Assembly: GCA_015492755.1 (NCBI GenBank)
Contig: WGEM01000086.1
Location: 1-6,332 of the forward strand
Direction of reading: 5' to 3'
DNA from: Gemmatimonadota bacterium
GTDB lineage: Bacteria; Gemmatimonadota; Gemmatimonadetes; Longimicrobiales; Gaopeijiaceae
Length of the DNA stretch: 6,332 nucleotides
Within the stretch, counting starts at the first letter, position 1. Each line of letters opens with the position of its first letter. The notes beneath the pieces are model-generated. The model saw only the letters and a program-made list of their open reading frames with translations. It was not told the origin of the DNA and searched no databases. The translations under genes and the position numbers were made by a program. This document shows positions 1-6,332 of this stretch, in pieces.

Positions 1-1209
1 AGCCGCCAGGGCCACGCCGCGGCCCACGCGCCCCGCCAGGAGCAGCGCGAGACCCATGAGGAGCGTCAGCGGGAGCGGCACCCCCGCCAGCTCCCCGCCC
101 ATGGCGGCAAGCTCCGTGGCCGTGTAGCCCACCGCCTCGCGGAACCCGTACGCGGCACCCCACGGGTCGATGTGAAACCCGAATCCGTGCCCGGGGCCCT
201 GGGCCACCTCGTAGCCGAAGGTGAGGGGCGCGCCGAAGTGCGCCCGGTTGTAGGCCAGGAGCGCCGTGGTGGGCCCCAAAGCCCCCACCGCCGCCCACAC
301 CACCGCCGAGCTCCGGCGCCCGTCCGTCGAGGGTCCATCGCCGGCGCCCCACCACCAGACCCACCCGCAGGCCAGCGCCGCCGCCACCGCGCTGAGCGGC
401 CGCGTGGCCGCCAGAAGACCCACCGCCACGCCCGCCACCAGTCCAGACAGCCACACGTGCCGCGTCGGTAGGTTCGGCGTCTGGAGCATGGCGAAGAGCG
501 CCGCCAGCGCCAGGAACACCGTGGCGGTGTGGTTCATGTACGCGCCTGCCGGTGCCACCAGCACCGGAGAGAGCGCCACCACCATCGTGGACACGCGCAC
601 CACGCGCACGTCGTGGGAAAAGAGCCGACGGGCGCACAACGCCGCCAGCGCCGCCGAGCCGGCGTGGAGGAGCGGCCCGACGAGGCTCACGGCCCCTGCC
701 AGCATGCCCAGCGCAAGGAGGCCAGGGAAGCCGGGGGGATACTGCGAGCTCCACCCCGCGTCCGTGCGCGCCAGGTACTGATAGTGCGAGAAGGCGATGG
801 ATGGCTCCGGTGCCAGTACCGACGTTCCCGCCGAGAAGAGACGGGCCTGCAGGAGCTGGCTCATCCCGTCCACCAGATACGGCCCACCGCCCAGCGCCGC
901 GTGCGAAAAGACCCACGCTGCGGCGAAGGCTGCCAGCGCCGCCACGAGGGGAAGCCGCCGGTCCCCGGGGCCCAGCAGACGATCCACGGACCCCTCCAGG
1001 AGCCGCGGAACGGGTGCGGAGGCGCCCAGGACCACCGCCACCGCCAGGACCACCGCCGTCCCCACCAGCGAGGCGCGCCACAGCTCCGCGCCGGCGGCCA
1101 GGAACTGCGCCGCCGCCGGTCCGCCGGATCGCTGCAACAGGAGGTACAGCGGTGCGGACCCCGCCACCACCAGCGCCAGCCCCGCCGTCTGCCTGATGCT
1201 CCGCGTCAC
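1..1209 (-). CDS. Polytopic membrane protein, probable GT-C/PMT-like glycosyltransferase (partial, C-terminus missing)
   Basis: An uninterrupted frame of 403 codons runs from a GTG at 1209 to the window edge without a stop, so the C-terminus is missing. The protein is rich in Ala, Leu, Val and Gly. Hydrophobic segments lie near residues 8-26, 45-66, 86-105, 162-182, 204-223, 227-242, 252-288 (possibly two), 301-320 and 378-393. The long loop after the third segment carries Asp114 in GPYLVDGMSQLLQARLF, where GT-C enzymes keep their catalytic acidic residue, and then QYPPGFPGLLALG (156-168), a motif common in PMT/ArnT-like proteins. Later MNHTATVFLALAALF (225-239) and YNRAHFGAPLTFGY (320-333) also resemble that class. 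Such enzymes move sugars from lipid-phosphate donors at the outer face of the inner membrane; donor and acceptor here are unknown. The start is uncertain: GTG 1209 has GAGGAG 10 nt upstream, but the frame stays open back to the susD stop, with another GTG at 1311. It could instead be an uncharacterised membrane protein of similar fold. Confidence 0.78.
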   Translation of the reverse strand, partial: MTRSIRQTAGLALVVAGSAPLYLLLQRSGGPAAAQFLAAGAELWRASLVGTAVVLAVAVVLGASAPVPRLLEGSVDRLLGPGDRRLPLVAALAAFAAAWVFSHAALGGGPYLVDGMSQLLQARLFSAGTSVLAPEPSIAFSHYQYLARTDAGWSSQYPPGFPGLLALGMLAGAVSLVGPLLHAGSAALAALCARRLFSHDVRVVRVSTMVVALSPVLVAPAGAYMNHTATVFLALAALFAMLQTPNLPTRHVWLSGLVAGVAVGLLAATRPLSAVAAALACGWVWWWGAGDGPSTDGRRSSAVVWAAVGALGPTTALLAYNRAHFGAPLTFGYEVAQGPGHGFGFHIDPWGAAYGFREAVGYTATELAAMGGELAGVPLPLTLLMGLALLLAGRVGRGVALAA

Positions 1210-1225
1210 CTGCTCCGCACTCCTC
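1210..1225 (-). promoter_or_regulatory. Candidate ribosome binding site for the membrane-protein gene
   Basis: On the minus strand GAGGAG (1225-1220) lies 10 nt before the GTG at 1209, and a second GGAG lies only 3 nt before it. One spacing is slightly long and the other too short, so the site supports the chosen start only modestly. Confidence 0.4.
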
Positions 1226-1322
1226 GCCCGTCGGTGAAGTCGGTCCGCGCCGCCCCGCGCCTCACCCGGCCTCCCCGGCGCCTCTTGCCACGCCGTGCCT
1301 CCCCAACGCACGGGCGGGCCGC

Positions 1323-1336
1323 CGCGCCGAAGCGCG
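1323..1336 (-). other. UUCG-tetraloop hairpin in the susD to glycosyltransferase gap
   Basis: Read on the minus strand, CGCGC TTCG GCGCG forms a perfect 5-bp G/C stem around a UUCG loop closed by a C-G pair, the context known to make this tetraloop unusually stable in RNA. It sits about 41 nt after the susD stop. No U-tract follows, so it is not a canonical intrinsic terminator. It could protect the 3' end of the susCD message, pause polymerase, or be chance in GC-rich sequence. Confidence 0.45.
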
Positions 1337-1351
1337 ACGACCCGCCGTGGT

Positions 1352-1370
1352 GCGGTCCGGAAGGGTCCGC
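1352..1370 (-). other. Imperfect inverted repeat just after susD
   Basis: GCGGACC and GGACCGC flank a 5-nt loop on the minus strand. This gives a 7-bp stem with one mismatch, starting 7 nt past the susD stop codon. Its position suits a transcript 3' end, but no U-run follows. Together with the nearby UUCG hairpin it may mark the end of the susCD transcript. The evidence is weak. Confidence 0.3.
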
Positions 1371-1377
1371 TGCGACG

Positions 1378-3024
1378 TCAGTTCACCAGACCGGGGTTGA
1401 ACTCGGCCCGGATCGCTTCGTCATACTCCTTCAGCGCGTCCGCGCGCCAGCGGATCGTCTCCGGATCCATGACGTCCGTCCAGATGCGCGGGGCGGAGCC
1501 GGGTCCGCCGCCGCCGAACGTGTAAATCTCCATGAGGAGGATGTCCAGCTCCGATCCCGGCACCGGGAAGTGGATCGCCGTGTTCTTCACGAGATCGCCC
1601 CAGCCCCGGTCGTCGAAGAACTCGACACCGTAGTCGTAATGGTAGACCTCGATGCGCTTGTCGTACTTGAGCGCCTCGAAGAGGTCTCCGCACTCACCGG
1701 TCTTCGTGCGCGGCGTGCAGCGCGCGCCCGACGTCCCGGCGGTGGTCACCGGCGGCAGTTCGCCGTTGGTGACGCGGTACTTGTTCACGAGGTCCGCCGC
1801 GCCCTGGAGGTCGCCCAGGCGATAGAGCGCCTCGGCCTTGATGAAGTCCAGCTCGGCCACGGGGAAGACGCCGTTGGTGCCCACGTAGCTGTTGAGGGCC
1901 ACGGCGCGCCAGCGTCGATCGTTGTAGTTGGAGAAGTGGTAGATCCCCCGCTCCGGACGGAAGAAGTGCGCCGCGATGTAGCGCACCAGCTTCCCGTCGG
2001 AGGTGGGATTCCCGGGCTCCGTGATGCGGGCGTCATCGGTGTCGATGAGGAAGGGCGCCCGGAGTTCCGGGTTGGGCTCGCCTTCCCACGCCTGGTAGCC
2101 GCCGCTCTGGTCCGCCGGACCCAGCATCCGCAGGTCCATGCGCGCCCAGATGTCGTTGGCGCCGCCGCCGTGCACCTTCAAGCGGTCCCACGCCCAGTTC
2201 ACGTCGTCGTAGACGGTGTTGAAGTCCTCGGTGTGGGCCTGGTTCACTTCGTTGAGCACGGCGTTCCAGTCCACCGCCGCCCGCTCCTCGGGGCTCCTGG
2301 CCACACTGATCATGGCCCGGGCCTTGAAGCCGTGGGCGAGCTGTGCGAAGCGCGTGTTGCTCCAGGCGCCTCCGTCGCCCACCCACGACGACGGAATGGT
2401 GAAGGAGCCCTGCCCCGCCATGGCGATTGCCTGGTCGAACTTGGCCAACGCCGCGGCGTGCACGTCCTGATACGGCTGGAGCTGCGGGAGGTTGTTGGGA
2501 TCGTCCAGCGACGTGGTTTCGTCGATGACGAAGGCCTGGTCGAAGGTGTTGGCCAGGCGCGCCAGTGCCAGACCCTGTACCAGCGCCGCGAACGCCTTGG
2601 CCCGGTGCGTGTCGGCGCCGTTCTCACCCAGCTCGATCCCGCCCTCGATGGAGACGAGGCCGTCGCGGATGCCGGAAAGCGCCCGGTACGAGTCACGCCA
2701 GGTGTTCCGCGTCACGTACGCGTAGTTGGCTGCCGGGTCATTGTTGTACGCCACACGGGGCTCGGAGCCCATCTCGCGCATGGCGAAGTTCCCCCACGAA
2801 GACGTGTGGGCGTCGGCCATCACCGACATGGTGATGCCCACCGTGTTGTAGTGGCCGGACGACCACCAGCTCGAGAAGGAGCCGGAGATCAGCGCCTCCA
2901 CGTCGTTGGGGGTGGAGATCGCGCGCTCGCGGTCGGGATCGTTGAGGTTCACCACCTCAAGATCGCCGCACGACGCGAACGTCGCCGCGACCCCCGCCAC
3001 CATGAGATATCTCAGAAGTTTCAT
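1378..3024 (-). CDS. SusD/RagB-family outer-membrane lipoprotein
   Basis: The 548-residue product is the surface lipoprotein that caps a SusC transporter and captures substrate. The N-terminus is a lipoprotein signal peptide: MKLLRY, a hydrophobic core, then TFASC with the lipidated cysteine at residue 19. GDLEVVNLNDPD follows, as in many SusD proteins. Helical, TPR-like sequence covers about residues 100-265, including LVQGLALARLANTFDQAF (149-165). The SusD_RagB C-terminal region includes FPVAELDFIKAEALYRLGD (387-405), EFFDDRGWGDL (468-478) and HFPVPGSEL (485-493), all family hallmarks. Length is normal for the family. The residues after Cys19 (G-D-L-E) do not form the acidic surface-export signal described in Bacteroidota. 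A short loop carries Cys436 and Cys445, the only cysteines besides Cys19. The gene starts 12 nt after the susC stop and its ribosome binding site overlaps that stop, so it is the second gene of the susC operon. The ligand cannot be predicted; family assignment is secure. Confidence 0.96.
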   Translation of the reverse strand: MKLLRYLMVAGVAATFASCGDLEVVNLNDPDRERAISTPNDVEALISGSFSSWWSSGHYNTVGITMSVMADAHTSSWGNFAMREMGSEPRVAYNNDPAANYAYVTRNTWRDSYRALSGIRDGLVSIEGGIELGENGADTHRAKAFAALVQGLALARLANTFDQAFVIDETTSLDDPNNLPQLQPYQDVHAAALAKFDQAIAMAGQGSFTIPSSWVGDGGAWSNTRFAQLAHGFKARAMISVARSPEERAAVDWNAVLNEVNQAHTEDFNTVYDDVNWAWDRLKVHGGGANDIWARMDLRMLGPADQSGGYQAWEGEPNPELRAPFLIDTDDARITEPGNPTSDGKLVRYIAAHFFRPERGIYHFSNYNDRRWRAVALNSYVGTNGVFPVAELDFIKAEALYRLGDLQGAADLVNKYRVTNGELPPVTTAGTSGARCTPRTKTGECGDLFEALKYDKRIEVYHYDYGVEFFDDRGWGDLVKNTAIHFPVPGSELDILLMEIYTFGGGGPGSAPRIWTDVMDPETIRWRADALKEYDEAIRAEFNPGLVN

Positions 3025-3039
3025 GATCGGCGTCTCCTA
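3025..3039 (-). promoter_or_regulatory. susD ribosome binding site overlapping the susC stop codon
   Basis: Minus-strand TAGGAGACGCCGATC precedes the susD ATG. AGGAG (3038-3034) lies 9 nt before the ATG and shares its first two bases with the susC TAG stop (3039-3037). Ribosomes finishing susC therefore end on the susD initiation site, an arrangement typical of translational coupling and suited to a stoichiometric SusC:SusD complex. Confidence 0.8.
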
Positions 3040-6000
3040 GAAGATCAGCTCGAGAACCGCCGTGACGGTACGGAAGTTCGGGTACTGGTAGGCGTCGTCC
3101 CCACCGATGATCCCGCCCACTTCCGGATCGTAGCCGGTGTAGTTGGTGAAGGTGAGGAGGTTACGGCCGGTGATGGAAATCGCCGCCGATTCCAGCCCGA
3201 AGCCGCCGCCCAGCTTGCTGAGCGTCGACTGATCCAGCGTATAGCGGATACCCACCTCGCGGAGTTTGATGTACGTGCCGTCCTCCACGTAGTGGCTGTT
3301 GTCGGCGTTCACGTTGTAGAGCACGGAGTAGTAGCCCACCGGCTTCTTCAGCCCGTCCGGCTTGCCGAACTGATCGGCCTCACCGTGGCGCCACTCACGC
3401 ATCGCCCACTGGCGCGTGCCGTTGTACTTGTCGGTACCGAACTCACCGTCCAGCAGGACGTTCACCTGCAGGTTGTTCCACCGGAAGGTGTTGGACCAGT
3501 TCAGGTTGTAGTCCGGAACCCCCACGCCGATCTTCAGGAAGGGCGAGCCCGTCTCGGGATCCACCTCCTTGATGGGCATGCCCCACGCCTCGCCGTTGGG
3601 CCCGGTGGTGCCCCAGAGGCCCTTGGAGATGCCGTCCTGGTAGCTGTTGCCGGCACCCACGTAGACCAGGTAACCGTCGTCGTTCACCTGGTACTGGGAG
3701 CAGTCGGTTCCCTCCGGCATGGCGCTGCAGTCCGTCACCCAGCGGTCCCCGTAGTAGGTGCCCAGCGCCTCACCCTCGCGGATGTAGCGCGGCCCGCTCC
3801 TGTAGGGAGGCCGGTTGAGCTCGGTGATGGTCTGGCGGGTGCGGTCGAAGTTGATCCGCGTCGTCCAGCTCATGTCCGGCCGGTCGATGAGGGCCGTCTG
3901 GATGGACGCCTCCCACGTGTTGGTCTCCAGCGTCCCGGCGTTCTGCCACTGGCTCTGGAAGCCCGCGTAGCCCGGGAGCGGCACGTTGAGGAGCTGGTCC
4001 TCGATCCTGTTGTCCACGTAGGTGAGCGTCGCCGCCACCTTACCCCAGAGCACCATCTCCAGACCGAACTCCTGCTCGGTGGAGAGCTCCGGCTTCAGCT
4101 TCTTGTTCCCCAGCGTCACCGGCGTGATCACGCCGCTGCTCACGCTGTACGTCTCGTACTGGGCGCTGAAGCGGGGACGGCCGCCGGCGGTACCGATGGA
4201 GTAACGGATCTTGAACTCGTCGATGGCGTCGATGGGCCACCAGCTCTCCTGCGCCATCCGCCACGCCGCCGAGGCGCGGTAGTAGGTCTGCCAGCGCTCG
4301 TCCGGCCCGAAGAGCGACGAGCCGTCACGGCGGATGAGGAAGTCACCCACGTACTTGCCCTGGTAGTCCAGCGCGGTGATGAAGAAGTAGCCCTGCGCCA
4401 CGATGTCCGTGATGGACGACGTCGCCTGGTAGTTCCCGGCGATGTTGTCGAAGGAGGGCACGTTCCCCACGGCGAAGTCGTCGCCGCGCGCCTGGAAGCT
4501 CTCGGAGTGCTGGTCCTCCAGGAGGTAGCGGAGCTTGGTCCGCGTGGTGAGGTCGCCGAAGGCGCGGTTGAACGACGCCGTGATGGACGCGTTCACGTCG
4601 TTGTTGATGTCGTTCCGCTTCGTGATGTCACCGCCGTCGCGCTCGATGGGCGCGTTGGGCCCCGCCTGGTCGTTGGCATAGCCCAGCGGCCGGATGTTGA
4701 AGCGGTTGAAATCGTAGCGGTCCACGCTGTAGTTCGCCTCGAGGTCGAACCAGGACGTGGGGGACCAGCGGGCGTCTACCGACGCCATGAAGCGCTGCCG
4801 ATCGTCGTTGAGGTCCAGGTTCTCGATGGCGTAGAGCGGGTTGGGCTGGTTGGCCCGGGGATCAGGGTTGATGTAGAGGCATCCACCCTTCTCCTTCGCC
4901 TTCGGGCACTGCATGTCGTTGGGGTTCCGCTTCGCCAGATCCACGTGCGGCCCCATGAAGGTGAGGTCGAAGAGCGCGCCCCCGCCGATCTCGTCCTGGT
5001 GCGACTTGGCATAGAACGTGTTCAGCGAGATGTCGAGGTTGTCGCGCACCTGGTGGTCCAGGTTGATGCGGAAGGTACGGCGGTCGAAGCCCTCGTTCCC
5101 CTCGATGACGCCCTTTTCCTTGTTGTTGGAGAACGACGCCCGGTAGTTCGTCGTCCCGGTGCGGCCTTCCACCGCGATGTAGTTGGTGTAGGTGTCACCG
5201 GGATCGAAGAAGCGCTCCACCTGATCGTAGAGCGGGCCCGGGTAGGGGTTGTCCTGGAACGCCGTGTTGGGCGTGCCACCGTCGTCCAGCACCGGCGAGC
5301 CGGTGTCGGGGTCGTTGATGTCGATGACGTTGCCGTCGGCGTCCACGAACTGGCCCTGGGCGTTCAGCTTGTACGGGTGGTACTCGGTGAGGTCGATACG
5401 ACCCTCGAGAGAGCCCAGACCGTACTCGTTCCGCACCGTGATGCGGGACTGGTCCACCCGCAGACCCGCGCCGCGACGGGTGCGGATCTGGAGCACGCCG
5501 TTCTGGGCGCGGGAGCCATAGAGCGACGCCGCGGCGGCGCCCTTCACCACCTCGATGGACTCCACGTCCAGCGCGTCGATGTCGGCCAGCGTGTTGTCGG
5601 TGATGACGCCGTCGATGATGATGAGCGGCGACTGGTCACCGGTGATGGTGGTGGGGCCGCGGAACATCATCTGCGACTGGTCCCCGGGCTTTCCGGAGAC
5701 GCTCTGCACCTTGACGCCCGCCACCTTGCCCTGGAGCAGGCCGTCGGCCGACGGCGCCGGCACCGGCATCTCGGTGAAGTCCACCTTTTCCACCGTGAAG
5801 GGGAGCTTGACGCGCGGCGTCTCGCCTGCCACGCCCGTCACCACCAGCTCCTGAAGTTTCAGGGCGGTGGAGTTCAGGCGGACCTCGACGGTGGTGGTCT
5901 GCCCCGCGACGACGTCGATGGTCTCCGTCGCCGGAGAGTACCCGATCAGCTCGACACGGAGCTCGTGCTGGCCGGCGGGTACGTTGAGAAGGAGGAAACG

Positions 6001-6198
6001 GCCCTGCTGGTTCGTCAGTCCGCCGATGTTGAGCGACGGAATGTAGACCTGGGCCGATTCCAGGGTCCGCCCACTGGTGGCGTCGACGACGGTACCGGTC
6101 ACGGTACCCGTCGCCTGCGCCTGCGCAGGCGTGGCATGCACCGCGAAGACCATCGCGGCGCCTGCCAGAATCGGAATGCACTTACCCCAAAGTTTCAT
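3037..6198 (-). CDS. SusC/RagA-family TonB-linked outer-membrane transporter
   Basis: The 1053-residue product is a TonB-dependent beta-barrel that imports a substrate bound with SusD. A signal peptide (residues 1 to about 27, ending PAQA) leads into a carboxypeptidase-regulatory-like beta-sandwich at about 30-110. A TonB-box-like stretch KLQELVVTG (114-122) follows, then the plug domain at about 130-243, with LIIIDGV (192-198) and AAAASLYGSRAQNGVLQIRT (221-240). The rest is barrel, with family motifs IRRDGSSLFGPDERW (622-636), DGTYIKLREVGIRYTL (973-988) and GRNLLTFTNYTGYDPE (1011-1026). The chain ends in LELIF, whose terminal Phe matches the barrel-assembly signal. There is no N-terminal STN domain, so sigma/anti-sigma signalling through this protein is unlikely. 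The ATG at 6198 was chosen over an upstream GTG (6276) because it has AGGAGG at 6-nt spacing and starts a proper signal peptide. Mature cysteines are only 431/440 and 824/833. The substrate is unknown. Confidence 0.97.
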   Translation of the reverse strand: MKLWGKCIPILAGAAMVFAVHATPAQAQATGTVTGTVVDATSGRTLESAQVYIPSLNIGGLTNQQGRFLLLNVPAGQHELRVELIGYSPATETIDVVAGQTTTVEVRLNSTALKLQELVVTGVAGETPRVKLPFTVEKVDFTEMPVPAPSADGLLQGKVAGVKVQSVSGKPGDQSQMMFRGPTTITGDQSPLIIIDGVITDNTLADIDALDVESIEVVKGAAAASLYGSRAQNGVLQIRTRRGAGLRVDQSRITVRNEYGLGSLEGRIDLTEYHPYKLNAQGQFVDADGNVIDINDPDTGSPVLDDGGTPNTAFQDNPYPGPLYDQVERFFDPGDTYTNYIAVEGRTGTTNYRASFSNNKEKGVIEGNEGFDRRTFRINLDHQVRDNLDISLNTFYAKSHQDEIGGGALFDLTFMGPHVDLAKRNPNDMQCPKAKEKGGCLYINPDPRANQPNPLYAIENLDLNDDRQRFMASVDARWSPTSWFDLEANYSVDRYDFNRFNIRPLGYANDQAGPNAPIERDGGDITKRNDINNDVNASITASFNRAFGDLTTRTKLRYLLEDQHSESFQARGDDFAVGNVPSFDNIAGNYQATSSITDIVAQGYFFITALDYQGKYVGDFLIRRDGSSLFGPDERWQTYYRASAAWRMAQESWWPIDAIDEFKIRYSIGTAGGRPRFSAQYETYSVSSGVITPVTLGNKKLKPELSTEQEFGLEMVLWGKVAATLTYVDNRIEDQLLNVPLPGYAGFQSQWQNAGTLETNTWEASIQTALIDRPDMSWTTRINFDRTRQTITELNRPPYRSGPRYIREGEALGTYYGDRWVTDCSAMPEGTDCSQYQVNDDGYLVYVGAGNSYQDGISKGLWGTTGPNGEAWGMPIKEVDPETGSPFLKIGVGVPDYNLNWSNTFRWNNLQVNVLLDGEFGTDKYNGTRQWAMREWRHGEADQFGKPDGLKKPVGYYSVLYNVNADNSHYVEDGTYIKLREVGIRYTLDQSTLSKLGGGFGLESAAISITGRNLLTFTNYTGYDPEVGGIIGGDDAYQYPNFRTVTAVLELIF

Positions 6199-6211
6199 CG
6201 GGTGCCTCCTT
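6199..6211 (-). promoter_or_regulatory. susC ribosome binding site
   Basis: Minus-strand AAGGAGGCACCCG ends directly at the susC ATG. AGGAGG (6210-6205) is a full anti-Shine-Dalgarno match with 6 nt of spacing. It fixes the start at 6198 and excludes the 26-residue N-terminal extension that an upstream GTG would add. Confidence 0.85.
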
Positions 6212-6266
6212 GGGGGTTGGAAATCGCGCCGCGGTCGGTCGGCCTCCGGGCGCACGAAACGGCACG

Positions 6267-6282
6267 GACTCCACACGGAGTC
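6267..6282. repeat. Perfect 6-bp inverted repeat in the susC leader
   Basis: GACTCC-ACAC-GGAGTC is a perfect inverted repeat with a 4-nt spacer, lying 69 nt upstream of the susC ATG. It could be a repressor or activator half-site pair, or a leader-RNA hairpin. Six base pairs can also arise by chance in GC-rich DNA. Confidence 0.4.
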
Positions 6283-6332
6283 ATGCGCCGAGCCTGGATC
6301 CGGACCCTGGCGATGGCGAGGGGCCGGCGTAG

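Larger units (their letters stand above)
6199..6332 (-). other. susC leader region, no assigned gene
   Basis: These 134 nt upstream of susC contain the ribosome binding site, the inverted repeat at 6267-6282, an imperfect palindrome at 6293-6310 and a 29-codon ORF (6284-6195). I could not see a convincing -10/-35 promoter or a Bacteroidota-type TAnnTTTG element, so the operon promoter may lie beyond the right edge or be of an unfamiliar type. Confidence 0.5.

Noticed and set aside
172..1237. Several long plus-strand open frames (for example 266-781, 552-1196, 797-1237)
   Set aside because: Their products are Pro/Arg/Ala-rich low-complexity sequence with no recognisable motif. They lie antisense to the well-formed membrane-protein frame and are side effects of high GC.
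1352..1370. Canonical Rho-independent terminator after susD
   Set aside because: A stem is present but has a mismatch and no following U-tract, so it is listed only as a possible structure and not as a terminator.
5249..5854. Plus-strand frames at 5249-5521 and 5555-5854 opposite susC
   Set aside because: They are antisense to the highly conserved SusC plug and early barrel region, and show no family features.
6091..6108. Repeated GGTACC around GGTCAC
   Set aside because: It encodes the repeated Thr-Gly-Thr-Val at SusC residues 30-37, a coding-level repeat and not a site.
6118..6131. 14-bp perfect palindrome CGCCTGCGCAGGCG
   Set aside because: It lies in the susC signal-peptide codons for alternating Ala and Gln (PAQAQA), where GCx/CAG codons produce such symmetry. 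No regulatory context.
6199..6276. Upstream GTG (6276) giving SusC a 26-residue N-terminal extension (MWSPCRF...)
   Set aside because: It lacks a ribosome binding site and would bury the signal peptide. The ATG at 6198 has AGGAGG at ideal spacing and begins MKLWGK followed by a hydrophobic core.

Overview
The window is GC-rich and holds three genes, all on the minus strand: a SusC-type TonB-dependent outer-membrane transporter (CDS 3037-6198), its SusD-type lipoprotein partner (CDS 1378-3024), and a polytopic membrane protein that looks like a GT-C glycosyltransferase (CDS 1-1209, C-terminus beyond the window edge). SusC/SusD pairs are best known from Bacteroidota, but the GC content and the sequence style here (for example the segment around SusC residues 131-164, and the C-terminal SusD motifs around residues 468-493) fit Gemmatimonadota or a related high-GC lineage better. 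That placement rests on familiarity with the families and was not tested by a search.

Layout, read in the direction of transcription (high to low coordinates). 6332-6199 is a leader without a recognised gene, holding a perfect 6-bp inverted repeat and a 29-codon ORF that overlaps the susC start as ATGA. susC follows, with a strong AGGAGG ribosome binding site. After a 12-nt gap comes susD, whose ribosome binding site is built over the susC stop codon, so the two are almost certainly co-transcribed and probably translationally coupled. A 168-nt GC-rich gap (1210-1377) contains two possible hairpins, one a 5-bp stem closed by a UUCG tetraloop. The membrane protein gene begins after it and runs off the left edge.

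SusC and SusD should form an outer-membrane complex in which SusD is the surface lid over the SusC barrel and TonB supplies energy for import. Nothing in the window identifies the substrate: there is no glycoside hydrolase, peptidase, sigma/anti-sigma pair or hybrid sensor. SusC also lacks the N-terminal STN signalling domain. Whether the glycosyltransferase-like gene works with the importer is unknown.

The least expected pattern is in the cysteines. The mature SusC and SusD chains contain only three cysteine pairs apart from the SusD lipid-anchor cysteine, and all three have the same C-x8-C spacing. I saw no CRISPR array, tRNA, rRNA, insertion sequence or phage gene, and no convincing evidence of a wholly new system.
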